Source: Otatea glauca (Eukaryota; Streptophyta; Magnoliopsida; Poales; Poaceae). Taken from it: 64,000 nucleotides of DNA. The notes under the pieces are model-generated. The model was given only the letters and a program-made list of their open reading frames with translations, searched no databases and was not told the DNA's origin. The position numbers were made by a program, and so were the translations under genes. The stretch's first letter is position 1. Every line of letters starts with the position of its first letter. This document shows positions 21,819 to 33,155 of this stretch, piece after piece. Location of the stretch: contig CM070720.1 of the NCBI GenBank assembly GCA_036346275.1, forward strand, positions 8,719,278-8,783,277. Direction: 5' to 3'.

Positions 21819-22544
21819 AAATCGTATTGCATTAGTTCTGGATTAGTGACGCATATATGAGATATGTGCGGATGTTTGCTTTTGATGATATGATCAGTAT
21901 TGTTTTACTTTTGATGGATAGTTATGGTTTGATTTTATCATGCCTTTTGTGGTCCCTATCCTGTTTATGATCTCTTGTATAAGTTGTTACACATGTCCCA
22001 TGATGTTATTATGTTCTATGCATGTTGACATGACTGCTATATGATAGCATATGTATTATGATTGAAAATGTTCTGATCACCTTGTCCTGCCTAGAATTGA
22101 GTTGGATGATGCCTTATCAATTCTGTCCACTGTCAACATTTCGATCATTGGCTGATGGGCTTGCCAAAGCAAGGTACCATCGATTATCTTAATAAGGCAG
22201 ATGTGAGTGTCAGACACTTACGGACTTAGGAGTTGATTTGACTCAGAAGTGCTATAAAAACGGTTTTGGGCCCTAGGCATCAAGTTGGTAGGATTACATG
22301 AGATATCTTTCTATCAACCAAGAGTTAAATGAGATGTAATTAGCAAAGTGTTTGCTTACCTAAATAGTTTTGTCTGAGCAGTGATGCCAAAGCTTACTTA
22401 GGCATTGTGAAATATGGATGTTGGAAATGTTGTACATTTGGGACACTTTTGTAAATGTATAGCAGTGTCATTTTCATGTGATGAAAATTGTAAGCATAAA
22501 CATATATCTCTTACATAATTTTGCATGTTAATCTGTTGTAGAAA

Positions 22545-23608
22545 ATGGCGAATAGTTCGCCAGCTTCACATTGCGATCTATTCTTGAGAAGAAAAAACTG
22601 AACAGAACCAATTTTCTTGATTAGATCCGGAACTTGAGAATTGTTCTCAAGCAAGAAAGAAAGGAACATGTTCTAGAGAACCCAATTCCTTCTGTGCCAA
22701 CCGCTGGTGCATCTCGTGTAGAGAAGGATGCTTACAAGAAGCATTCTAATGATGCACTTGATGCTACATGTCTCATGCTTGCCACCATGAATTCGGAGCT
22801 TCAGAAGCAGTTCGAGAGATGGCATACGACATGGTCGTGCTTTTGAAAATTTTGTTTCAAGTGCAGGCGTGTGTTGAAAGATATGAGACATTAAAAACAT
22901 TGCATGAATGGCTTGGAGAAGTCGCTCATTGAATTGCATAGGATGGTAAAGACAACTGAGCAAAATATCAAGAAAGAGACATCAGATGTCTTGCTGGTAC
23001 GCTTCAAGAAGAAGGGTAAGACAAAAGATAATGGTCATGCTAAAGTTGAGAGCTCTAGCAATAACCATAAGTCTAAAGTGTCTAAACCTCACCTCACTTC
23101 TGAAGCAACTTGCTTCCATTGCCAAGAGATTGGTCACTGGAGGAGGAATTACAAGAAATACCTAGAAGAGAAAAAGAAGGGAAGTTTGACTTCCACTTCA
23201 GATACTCATGTTATAGAAGTTAACATAGCCAGTTCTTCTAATGCATGGGTATTAGATACCGGTGCAGGAGCTCATATTTGTTCAAATATGCTGACACTCC
23301 AAAGAAGTAAAACTTTGGCAAAGGGTGAAGTTCAACTTCACGTCGGCAATGGAGTAAGAGTTGCTGCCATGGCTGTAGGAACCTGTGTGTTAACTTTACC
23401 TTCGGGTATGATTTTGCAGTTGAGTAAATGTTACTATGTACTCGTCGTAAATAAAAATATCATCTCCATCCCATGTTTGGACATGGAGAACTTTGAGTTC
23501 AGAATAAAGAACAAATGTTGTTCATTTTATCTGAATGATATTTTTTTATGGCAGTGCTCCATTATTGAATGGACTTTACTATTTGGATCTCCAAATACCA
23601 ATCTATAA
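22545..23608 (+). pseudogene. Angela gag and protease
   Basis: The likely gag start is the ATG at 22,545 in ATGGCGAATAGTTCG. Early stops and frameshifts break the capsid part (a fragment is readable at 22,634-22,846). From 22,904 an open frame carries the end of capsid (NGLEKSLIELHRMVKT), the zinc knuckle CFHCQEIGHWRRNYKKY, in which the last Cys of CX2CX4HX4C is replaced by Tyr, and the protease active site WVLDTGAGAHICSN. The usual triad is DTG or DSG, so it is intact here. The protein continues to 23,608 before the frame shifts into the pre-integrase region. Confidence 0.75.
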
Positions 23609-23759
23609 CATACCTACCAAGAAAGCTAAAGTAAATGATTTGAATCCTACTTATATTTGGCACTGTCGTTTGGGTCACATAAATGAGAAGCGCATCATGA
23701 AGCTCCATAGGGATGGACTTCTAGACTCATTTGATTTTGAATCATATGATATATGCTAA
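23535..23759 (+). pseudogene. Angela GAG-pre-integrase (zinc-binding) segment
   Basis: A 74-codon fragment with the WHCRLGHINEKRIMKLHRDG motif, the HHCC zinc-binding module in front of Copia integrases. It overlaps the end of the protease frame by about 70 bp because of a frameshift. It ends at a TAA at 23,757-23,759, immediately after the next expected Cys (YDIC). Confidence 0.7.
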
Positions 23760-23812
23760 TCTTGTTTATTGGGTAAAATGACCAAACCTCCTTTTACCGG
23801 TGTCGGTGAGAG

Positions 23813-24142
23813 TTGGAACTCATACATACAGATGTATGTGGACCAATGAGTATAGTGGCCAGAGGTGGTTTTCAGTACTTCATTACATTCACTGATGACC
23901 TAAGTCGTTATGGTTATGTCTATTTGATGAGATATAAATCTGAATCCTTTGAAAAATTCAAAGAATTTCATAATGAAGTACAAAATCATATTGGCAAGAC
24001 AATTAAATTTCTACGATCTGATCGTGAAAGTAAATATTTGAGCCAAGAGTTTGGTGATCATCTTAAACAATGTGGAATTGTTCCACAACTGACTCCTCTC
24101 GGTACGCCTCAATGGAATAGGTATCCGAGAGAAGGAACATGA
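23813..24142 (+). pseudogene. Angela integrase core, first part
   Basis: It carries the first catalytic Asp in LIHTDVCGPM and the second in RSDRESKYL. It reaches the region of the third acidic residue, where the frame breaks (sequence around 24,100-24,140 is out of phase). The neighbouring frame beginning at 24,139 continues the domain. The integrase is therefore not functional as it stands. Confidence 0.75.
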
Positions 24143-25169
24143 CTTTATTAGATATGGTCCGGTCTATGATGTGCCAGACAGATCTTCCATTGTATTTCTC
24201 GGGATATGCTCTAGAAATAGCTACGTTCATCTTAAATAGGGCACCATCCAAATCAATAGAAAAGAAACCATACGAGATATGGACTGGGAAGCAATCTAGT
24301 TTATCTTTTCTGAAGATTTGGGGTTGTGAAGCTTATGTAAAACATTTGACGTCTGATAAGCTCACTTCGAAATCTGAAAAGTGCATCTTCTTGGGTTACC
24401 ATAGGGAAACCAAAGGGTATTACTTTTATATTCGGGTTGAGAACAAAGTGTTTGTTGCCTGTAATGGTGTTTTCTTAGAAAAAGAGTTTCTTTCCAAAGG
24501 AACTAGTGGGAGCTCAGTGCACCTTGAAGAAATTCGAGATGTACCTCAGTCTTCCGTTAACCCTGAGGAACCGCAGGTAGATCTACAATCTGTTGTAGAA
24601 CCTACAAAAGAAACACCAACCCCAACAAGGTCTGTAAGGACACGTCACGAGCCTAAGAGGTTCATGTTTCTTGTGAAGAAACAAGGTGACACATCATTGT
24701 TGGACAATGATGATCATATTACTTTGCAGGAAGCGATGGTAGGCCGGGACTCCGACAAATGGCTTGAAACCATGAGATCCAGAATGAAATCCATGAAAGG
24801 TAATCAAGTTTGGAACTTGGTTGATCTACCTGATGGTGTAAAATCCATTGAGTGCAAATGGGTATTCAAAAGTAAAATTGACGCGGATGGAAGAGTTCAC
24901 ATCCACAAAGCGCGATTAGTGGCTAAAGGGTTCAAACAAGTTCATGGTATAGACTATGATGAAACCTTTTCACCAGTAGCGATGCTTAAGTCAATTCGGA
25001 TCATCCTAGCAATTGCAACATATTTCGAGTATGAAATATGGAAAATGGATGTCAAAACCGCTTTCCTTAATGGAAACCTCAGCGAGGACGTGTATATGAT
25101 ACAGGCTGAGTGTTTTGTCGATCCAACCAATGCTAGGAAGGTATGCAAACTTCAGATATCCATCTATGG
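24139..25169 (+). pseudogene. Angela integrase C-terminal part and reverse transcriptase N-terminal half
   Basis: The frame opens at the end of the integrase core (TLLDMVRSMM). It continues through the C-terminal domain (YEIWTGKQSSLSFLKIWGCEAYVK, CIFLGYHRETKGYYFY) into the RT (WKWVFKSK-like CKWVFKSKIDADGRVHIHKAR, then GIDYDETFSPVA and WKMDVKTAFLNG with the first catalytic Asp). It is one open frame of about 340 codons. The coding sequence is cut at SIYG, exactly where the Tekay element inserted with the duplication TATGG (25,165-25,169). The frame runs on by chance to 25,236 in foreign LTR sequence. Confidence 0.82.
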
Positions 25170-28046
25170 TGTCGGGACCCGGATTTGCAAAACCGAAACC
25201 CTCTGTGTATACTGCACTAGTCCAGGGTCACGCTAGTGCACACAGTGGGAACATAGATGAAATATCATTCCATACAACGAATTAACTAAGAAGAAGCAAA
25301 TTATTATTGAATAAAGCAAACGACCTTATGGTCAATGTTTACACCATTATGCCTTAAGGGCTTAAGAAACAAATACTATTGCAGCGAAAAAGATAACTTG
25401 AGCCATTCGACATGCCACAGGCAATCGTCTGGGGAACGCCTTCCTAATCCACGTAGTCTTCAAGAATTCCTCCTCATGATATTCATTATCTCCTTCAGCA
25501 ACTGATCAACAAGGGCATAAAGCCGTGAGTACAAAGGTACTCAAAGAAGTCGTAGGGAAATGATGCAATATATTCATGCACGGCTTGACAAGGATGGCTA
25601 TATAGTTCATTTGCAGAAAGCAATAACTTGAATTGAAATACAATAAATAGATTGAAAGCATATTTGTAAAAAGGTAAATAAATGATTGATAGATCAATGA
25701 TAGACAACAAAACAACAGTGAACTCCCCGTTCACATCCGAACAATTCCACATTCCACATTTTATGAAACACTCTATACCCCGTGTGAAATTCCCGGGCTT
25801 GTCCATGACCGCGGACGTGGCTATTCGAATAGTTTTACACTCTGCAGAGGTGTACAACTTTACCCACAAGACATGAACATCTCTTTGTGCAAACGTTACT
25901 AACACACTTCCTTTGGTGTGTCGCAGAGATATCATGACAGAGCCTTTACAATGCACTGTCTAAACTCGGTACTGCCCGCTAAGGTTTCGCCCTTTAGGGC
26001 CCCCTCTTGCGCCTCGCGAATCTACCCGCCCATCCCGAACCCACACCACCAATTGGCGACTCAAGGCTAGACATTGCAAATTAATCACCTAAGCTGTCCC
26101 ATTCCGGACATGTGGTAGTACGGTTAGACCCAGTTCAATGGCGCACAAGATTAAGTCCTGTTGTCTCGGCAAGACATCCACATCCCAATGTGCTAGAAAG
26201 CACCCCTTTATCGCACGATCACTTGCCCGAGGGAAAACAATTGTTCAACCAAGACCAATGGCAAACCCCGCCATGGTACAACAAATTTTACAACAAAGGG
26301 CTAACGGCCACGATTCCATATCTCATTAAGTCAATATTAACATTATTCACATGTGACATGAATCCCAACGTATATGTAAGCATGTCTAAGCATAGCTACG
26401 ATAACCCAATGTTGGTATAATGATTATGTCCAACTAGTAATGTCCCAACCTAGGTTTAACAATGGATACATGGCATACAACTAATCAAGGTGGCATAATG
26501 TCAACTAGGTATACATCTACTCCCATTAAATAAGCATTGATACACAAAGTAGCATGCAATTGTATAAAATAAATTACTTTGCAAACATAGGATCAATATG
26601 ATCAACGGTTACGACTTGCCTTGCTGATCTAGTGCTGAATCTTGGTCTTCGAAGTCTTCGTTCGCTCCCTCGGAATTAGCGTCTACCGGAAAAGAAGCAA
26701 CGAAACCAAATAAATACAAAACAGAGACTCAAACAAGCTCAAAACTGAAAATAAATGGCTCTGGAAGATAGATCTTGATTTTAAAAAAATTTAGAAACTT
26801 GAATCGCCTCAATTGGAGTTCGTATGAGCGAGAACGGGCCTCCGAAAGATTAAATTCAGAGAAAATACAGAAAATCAGAAAATCAGAATTTCTGGATTTA
26901 TTTTTATACGGAAAAAGGATTTATTGCGCAATCGCTGACGTCAGTCGGCTCTCGGTGGACTCGGTCCACGGCACGGGCTCGGTTCACCGTGCACCGGCGA
27001 CGGTAGACGCAGCGCCGACGCTGGTGGTCGACGCGGCACGACTCAGCGCGACACGTGGCTCGGACGTGGCGCCGACGTGGCGAAGCCACGCGTCGGGCAT
27101 CCGCAACTCGCCCGACGGACGGCCAGAAGCGATGATGCGGCGGGTGACGCGGCGCGATCATGAGCGTCCGTAGAAGATCGGACGGCGGAGCGCGGTCGCC
27201 GGAGGTCGACGGCGAGGCGGTGGTGCGAGCTCACGAGGCGAGGAAGAAGACCGCAAGCGGCGAGGAGGGCCGGTTCGGCGGAAGACAAAGCGGACCGGGC
27301 GAGGGCGACGCGACGGTCTCGGGCGAGCAAACGGCGACGGCGAAGACGCACCGGAGCGGCGAGGCGACGGGAAAAGGCTTCGGCGGCGACGGCGAGCTCG
27401 CGCGGTGCTACGGCGGTGTCTCGGGCAGTGAGAACGGGGCAAAAAAAGCAGCGGCGCGTGGGGATCCTCGGGAGGCACGCGGCACGGCTTTTATAGCCCT
27501 CGGAAGGCGTGCCCGACCCGGAGTCCGAAAATGGCTGCATGCGGCGGCGTGACTCTGAGCGGCGGCTAGGGTTAGGGTTTCGCGGGCGCGGCGACGTGGT
27601 CGATCGCGCCACACGCGTGTGTCGCGAGACGGCGACCGACGCGGCGCATGGCCAAGTGTCGCTACATGACAATTGGGCCGAGCGGAGCGGGCCGGGGAGG
27701 AGCGAAGCGGCTGGGCGAGGCGGCGGGCTGCTGGGCCGAGAGGAGATTTGGCCCGAGAGGCTTTTGGAAATTAAAATCATTTTCTGATTTAAGATAAATC
27801 CAGAATTTCAAATAAATGCAAATAAATAGCAAATAAATTCAGAAAAATCTCCAAAAATACAGAAAAATTCGTTGGAGCACAATGAACCCAACTAAAATTG
27901 AAATTCTTGAGTTTGATGAATAGTTTAGTCAAATTAAATCCTTTTATTCATGGAAAATTCAAATTAAGCTGGAATTAATTCAAAGAAAATGCAAATGGTT
28001 TATTTTTGAAATCAACATGTCAAAACTCAAATTTTGGGATGTTACA
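25170..28046 (-). repeat. 3' LTR of the Tekay element
   Basis: 2,877 bp. The outer part is AT-rich. The stretch 26,930-27,760 is extremely GC- and CpG-rich and holds long open frames on both strands that are composition artefacts. The AT-rich part 26,280-26,930 is nearly identical to the other LTR, whereas the GC-rich part differs at many small indels. Confidence 0.9.
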
Positions 28047-28059
28047 AACCTCCCCCCTT
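28047..28059 (-). other. polypurine tract of the Tekay element
   Basis: The minus strand reads TAAGGGGGGAGGT immediately before the LTR start TGTAACATCCC. Confidence 0.75.
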
Positions 28060-28339
28060 AAATGGAATCTCGACCCCTAGATTCAGGCTGGCTAGGGAAT
28101 AGGTGGGGAAACTCGGACTTCAGATCCTCTTCGCGCTCCCAAGTAGCTTCCTCTTCTGAATGGTGGCTCCACTGGACCTTGCAAAAACGGATGATCTTGC
28201 TTCTCGTGATACGCTCTGCTATATCCAAAATTTTCACTGGTTGCTCCTTGTAGGTAAGATCCTCTTGCAAATCAATGGCTTCCAATGGCATCTGCTCTCC
28301 GCACACGCAGCATTTCTTCAATCGCGATACATGGAACAC
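28058..28339 (-). pseudogene. Tekay integrase C-terminus with chromodomain
   Basis: A 93-residue fragment. It begins FHVSRLKKC, the conserved end of the chromovirus integrase. Residues 30-75 contain the chromodomain (VKILDIAERITRSKIIRFCKVQWSHHSEEEATWE). In this family the domain recognises methylated histone tails or guides integration to heterochromatin. The aromatic residue usual in VQW is kept. Upstream the frame is broken. Confidence 0.78.
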
Positions 28340-29526
28340 ATCATGGATTCCGCAAAAGATCGAGGCAATTCTAACTTGTAGGCAACCTCGCCTCTTCGCT
28401 CCAAGATTTTGAACGGTCCCACATATCTAGGGCAAGCTTTCCTTTTACTTGAAATCTCTTAAATCCTTTGAGAGGGGTGACTCGAGGTAAACATAATCAT
28501 TGGGCTCAAACTCAAATCTCTGCGACGATTATCCGCATAACTCTTCCGCTCTTTGAGCTATCTTCAACTGCCTCGAATTAATTGGACTTGCTCTTGGCTT
28601 CTTGCAAGATGGCAGGCCAAACAATTGTCTTTCTCCGACTCCTTCCAGCTTGAGAGGAGTTCTCGCACTTTCTCCCATATAAGGCTTCAAAGGCGACATC
28701 GCAAACTAGCTTGATAACTATTGTTGTAGGAAAACTCGCATAGGGCAAACACTTGTCCCACTTGGCACCATAAGTTAAGGCACAAGCCCTTAACATATCC
28801 TCAAGAATCGATTCACACGCCACCATCCATCGGTTTGAGGTGATTGGCGATCAATCGAGATGAGTTCCCATGGCTTCATGCGGACTCGCCAAAAACGAGA
28901 GGTAAATTGGCTTCCTCTATCGGACACTATCTTCTTAGGCACTCCGTGAAGACCGACGATCCTTGACATATATAATTCGCTAATTTATCTCCTGCATAGG
29001 TAGTCTTAATCGGAATGAAGTGAGCTACCTTAGTCAATCGATCCACTATTACCCGGATCGAGTCATAATCGCTTGGGTCTTAGGAAATCCGTAATGAAAT
29101 CCATACCAATTTCTTCCCACTTCCACTGGAAATTTTCAATGGTCGCAGCAATCCTCATCGCCTCGATGCTCGCTTTGACCTTCGCGACATCACAAAGTGC
29201 AACATACTCGCAATCTCACGCTTCATGCTAGGCCACCAATACCTTTCTTTGAGGTCTTGATACATCTTGGTACTTCCAGATGAATGGAGTATAAAGTCTC
29301 ATGCGCTTCCTTGAGAATCAACTCCTTAAGCTCTTTACGATCCGCACGCAAATACGCTTCTCATACCAAATAGTACCTTGTTCATCTTCGAAACACGGGC
29401 TTTTCCTTTCTTCATATTGCTCTTAATCTCCTTGATATCGGCATCATCTACCGTGCTTCTCGAATCGATCTTCCAACGAGGGCGACTTCCAAAGTAGCTA
29501 AATACCCTTCCCGAACCAATTCCAAA
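28340..29526 (-). pseudogene. Tekay integrase, heavily frameshifted
   Basis: Short fragments in all three minus frames resemble the chromovirus integrase: the zinc-finger side near 29,200-29,300, core motifs near 28,900-29,100, and the post-core block at 28,578-28,826 (LRACALTYGAKWDKCLPYASF, then FEALYGRKC). No single frame exceeds about 80 codons. The indels are almost all one or two bases. This is either rapid decay of this part or residual sequence error, because the neighbouring RNase H and RT are much less broken. Confidence 0.65.
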
Positions 29527-29898
29527 CTAAGCTTCAAATTCCTTATAGAGGGCTGGCTGACTTTCCTTAATCATCAGAGTATTGCAGTAGCTCTTTCTAC
29601 TCAAAGCATCGGCTACGACATTGGCCTTGCCTGGATGATAATGAATCCCAATGTCATAATCCTTAATCAATTCCAACCATCTTCTTTGTCTCATATTGAG
29701 GTCGGCTTGGGTAAAGATATACTTCAAACTCTTGTGATCAGTGTAAACTTCACAACAATTACCAATGAGATAGTGACGCCAAATCTTTAAAGCATGCACT
29801 ACGGCTGCTAATTCCAAATCATGGGTAGGATAGTTGACTTCATGTGGCCTTAGTTGTCGCGAAGCATACGCTACAACCTTCTTATCTTGCATTAGCAC
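29527..29898 (-). pseudogene. Tekay RNase H
   Basis: A 123-residue open stretch from VVAYASRQLRPHEVNYPTHDLELAAVV (with the Glu) through EVYTDHKSLKYIF (Asp) to HYHPGKANVVADALSRK (final Asp). These are the typical Ty3 RNase H motifs. The N-terminal first Asp region lies in the broken sequence just upstream (29,900-30,150). It ends with FEA before a TAA at 29,527. Confidence 0.85.
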
Positions 29899-30160
29899 AC
29901 AACCGAGTCCTTGTCGGGATGCATCACGAATATCTCAAAATCCTTCCTATTATCCGCAGATAAGAACTGGGCGATGGTCAAACACTTCTTTAACTCTTGA
30001 AAACTTTGCTCACACTCGTGTCCAAACAAATTTCTTCTCTTTCTTCAAGAGTTGAGTGAGCGGTCTGGCTTTTCTAGAAAACCCTTCTATGAAACGGCGA
30101 TAATATCCCGCCATTCCAAGAAAACTTGAATTTGGGGTACCGCCTTGGGTGACTCCCAAC

Positions 30161-31042
30161 TTAACACATCTCGTACCTTTCCGTGGTCAATAATGACTCC
30201 TTCTCCGATATGACATGACCTAGGAAAGCAACTTCTTTCATCCGTAACTCACATTTACTGAACTTTGCATAAAGTTGATTCTCTCTTAGCTTCGTTAAAA
30301 TTTGGCGCAAGTGATCCTCATGTTCTTCCTCACTTTTGGAGTAGATCAGAATGTCATCAATGAAAACGACAACAAACTTATCCAAATATTCGATGAATAC
30401 CTTATTCATCAAGGTCATGAAGTAGGCAGGGGCATTAGTCAATCCAAAAGACATCACGGTATACTCATACTGTCCATACCGAGTAACAAAAGCTGTTTTG
30501 GGTATATCCTCTTGACGAATCTTCAACTGGTGATATCCTCGATCTCGTGTCAATCTTCGAGAACACTCGGCTCCTTGAAGTTGGTCAAACAAATCATCGA
30601 TTCTTGGCAGAGGGTACTTATTCTTGATGGTGACCTCATTGAGTGAGCGATAATCTACACACATTCTCTGAGTTCCATCTTTCTTTTCAACTAGAAGAAC
30701 TGGCGCTCCCCATGGCGAAGAACTTGGTCGAACAAAACCTTGATCTTGTAGCTCTTTGATCTGTCTCTTTACTTCAGCTAACTCATTAGCAGGCATCCTA
30801 TAAGGTCTCTTGGAAATGGGTGGTGTTCCAGGAACTAGTTCTATCAAGAATTCTATATCTCGGTCCGGTGGCATTCCAGGCAACTCATTTGGAAACACAT
30901 CAGGAAATTCGCTGGCGACTGGCACATCTTCCAAACTTATTCCTTTGGCATTGCAAACTTTAATCCCTTCGGACTGATCTGAATCGGCTTGAACTTTTAA
31001 CTTGGCTCCATCCGGATCGGTTAAGGTGATCTCTATTCCCAC
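30161..31042 (-). pseudogene. Tekay reverse transcriptase
   Basis: A 293-residue frame. The conserved entry motifs are DIEFLIELVPGTPPISKRPYRM (about 62-83), WGAPVLLVEKKDGTQRMCVDYRSLN (111-135) and the FIDD catalytic box at 227-230. The block with the first catalytic Asp (expected about residues 160-175) is garbled, with CSRRLTRDRGYHQLKI in place of the usual pattern, which suggests a local double frameshift. It ends soon after FLGHVISE through another frameshift at about 30,195. Confidence 0.83.
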
Positions 31043-31232
31043 AATCCAAAATCGCTTGGTTCTTGGAGAGCCAATCCATTCCTAGGATCACATCTAGGGA
31101 CTTGGTGTCTAGGACAATAAGGTTGGCTAGAAATTCTACCCCTCCAATTAATATCTTAACTTCGGGGCAGCCTTGGTTCGTACTCAAATCGTAACCGTGA
31201 GATTGCACTAATAAAACAATCTTAAGAGGCAT
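30960..31232 (-). pseudogene. Tekay protease region (C-terminal part)
   Basis: A 90-residue frame containing the conserved ILGMDWLSKNQAILDC segment that closes Ty3 aspartic proteases, preceded by VEFLANLIVLDTKSLD. The active-site DSG motif is expected just upstream, near 31,240-31,330, where the frame is broken (VLFDYGATIRLFLGVF-like codons are scattered). The last 30 residues are out of frame and overlap the RT fragment. Confidence 0.7.
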
Positions 31233-31336
31233 TGTCTTTAATTGATGATTTGCAAGAAAACTCCGAGAAACAAACGAATCGTAGCTCCGTAATCAAACAA
31301 AACCATGGCGAATCTTTGAGTTGACTAGGAGCTTAC

Positions 31337-31805
31337 CTAGTATGACGTCCGTGCGGTCGGGCGCCCTCGGTGGTGACGTGATTCACACGGCCTCTTCCAA
31401 AGAAAGCGGCGGAGTCCTGTGGCTTGGTTGGGTGTCAGGGCCTCCACGCCCCGCTCCCGGGCCGGGTCTTGGCCGCGAGATCCCAAATTGAAGCGGATCG
31501 CATCACAACTTGCTTTCGGGGCAATTGTTGGCATAGTGACCGAGTTCATGACAGCTTGAAACATGTGACTCCGCACTGGATTATCGCTCCTCCGAGGTGG
31601 ATTCTTTGTTGGTGCCGAGGTTGCGATTGCTGGAGGAGTGGGCGAGGTGTGGTGCAGGGGTCCTAAATGCATTTGGAGGAGTGAAGCGAGCAGGCTGTTG
31701 AGCATTTGTTCTGACTCTCTGCTGGTGACTCTGATGGGCTCCATGCTGCATCATCTTTCTCTTACGGGATTCTTCCAATTCCCTACGAGATTCCTCAATA
31801 AGCAT
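31337..31805 (-). pseudogene. Tekay gag C-terminal part with disrupted zinc knuckle
   Basis: The basic segment EESRRELEESRKRKMMQHG (31,700-31,800) continues gag beyond its frameshift at 31,824. A CCHC zinc-knuckle sequence is encoded at about 31,515-31,570 but is split by a single extra base near 31,555, so one half reads in each of two frames. Pro/Arg-rich spacer sequence lies between. Confidence 0.6.
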
Positions 31806-31823
31806 TGCTTTATCTACCAGATG

Positions 31824-32572
31824 CTAGAAATCTGCATAGTCATTGCCAATGACTTGCACCTTTAGTCCTGAATTGAGTCCACGCTTGAACTTCTTCTGGC
31901 GAGCATCATCTGTAGCTACATCCTCTGGAGTGTAGCGAGCGAGTTGAGTGAACTTATTGAGGTATTCACTCACTGACATTCCTTCTTGCTTAAGCTCTCG
32001 AAATTCATTCTTCTTCATTTCCACCTTTCCATCAGGAATATGAGAGTGGCGGAAAGCAGTGGAAAACTCTGCCCAAGTAATAGTCTGAGGGTCATCATGG
32101 GCAGCACTGTAGTTCTCCCACCATTCAGCGGCAGTGCCCTCCAGCTGATGAGCGGCATAGAGAACCTTCTCACGATTGGTGCACTGGGCAATTTCAAGCT
32201 TCTTCTCAATGGAGCGGATCCAATCATCTGTGTCCAATGGTTCTGAAGAGTTGGAGAAAGTTGGCGGACGAGTCCTCATAAATTCTGCTAGCTTGGACTG
32301 GAGACGAGCTTGAGGAGGTGCCGCGGCAGCTTGGTTTTGTTGGTTCAACAAATTTACTAGGGCAACTGCAGTCTGGTTCTGCTGATTCATCATGTTGTTC
32401 ATGTTCTGCATCATTGTATTCATTAGCTGAGTCTGGGCTGCCAGAAAATGTCCCATGTTCAGTGCATCCTTCTTGGCGGTGGCGGTGGTGCATTGGGGTT
32501 GGAGTTGGTGTTGGCACTGGCACTGGCATCCGCTGGAGAACTGCGACCGGCTCCAGAACGAGTGTCAACCAT
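31824..32572 (-). pseudogene. Tekay gag capsid region
   Basis: The gag start is likely the ATG at 32,572 (MVDTRSGAG), followed by a Ser/Ala/Asn/Pro-rich leader that shifts frame near 32,460. From 32,456 a 211-residue open frame has a Gln/Asn-rich helix (QNMNNMMNQQNQTAVALVN) and the Retrotrans_gag core (VLYAAHQLEGTAAEWWENY, ITWAEFSTAFRHSHIP, SVSEYLNKFTQLARYTP). It ends LKVQVIGNDYADF before the frame is lost. The start choice rests on the conserved MVxTRSG opening known from Tekay gags. Confidence 0.8.
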
Positions 32573-33139
32573 CTGAGATGCAGCACAAGGGCTTGATAGG
32601 TAAGAGGGAAAAGCAGTAGACGAGTGGTAAGATCATCTAGGGGAGAAGGTAATACCCAGGGACAAAAGGACACAGCTGAAAAGGCTTCAAATTAAAGGGG
32701 CAAATAAAACTTTTTCAATTAAAGGTATGCTTGTAACACCGTGCTTGGGGCAAGTGTACAACATACCAGACACTCAAGCAAAGAAAATCTTTAGTATACG
32801 CGGACTAAACGTAACTAAACTGAAAAGGGGGAAAACATGCTCAAACACCGCTGAGCACAAAACCCTATCTTATATGGTAGTCTTCTCGGATATATCTTTG
32901 ATGGCTTGATTCATCGTCTCCCTTGATTTGATTCCTTGCAAAAGGCTTGAGGTTTTGAGAAGTTTCATGAGATAAGATCAATTTAAATTTCAAAACCATG
33001 TTTCAAAGCAAAGGAGAGGAATAAGAACCTAAGAATAAGACGAGAGGAGACGAAAACTATTAGGTACCAATTTCGTTGGTTTGATTTAGAAATAATTTTG
33101 AAGACCATGCTAACTAGGATAGCGACCTACAATCGATAT
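32573..33139 (-). other. untranslated leader of the Tekay element
   Basis: About 570 bp between the gag ATG and the primer-binding site without meaningful open frames. This is usual for chromoviruses, which carry packaging and dimerisation signals here. No specific motif was recognised. Confidence 0.6.
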
Positions 33140-33151
33140 GGCTCGATACCA
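33140..33151 (-). other. primer-binding site of the Tekay element
   Basis: The minus strand reads TGGTATCGAGCC, close to the initiator-methionine tRNA complement TGGTATCAGAGCC with one base lost. It lies four bases from the LTR. Confidence 0.7.
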
Positions 33152-33155
33152 TCTC

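Noticed and set aside
27043..27780. 245-codon minus-strand and up to 130-codon plus-strand open frames in GC-rich DNA; the same at 34,964-35,784
   Set aside because: They lie in the GC-rich block of the Tekay LTRs. The frames differ between the two LTR copies, appear on both strands and are made of Arg/Pro/Ala/Ser low-complexity sequence, as expected when GC-rich DNA lacks stop codons.
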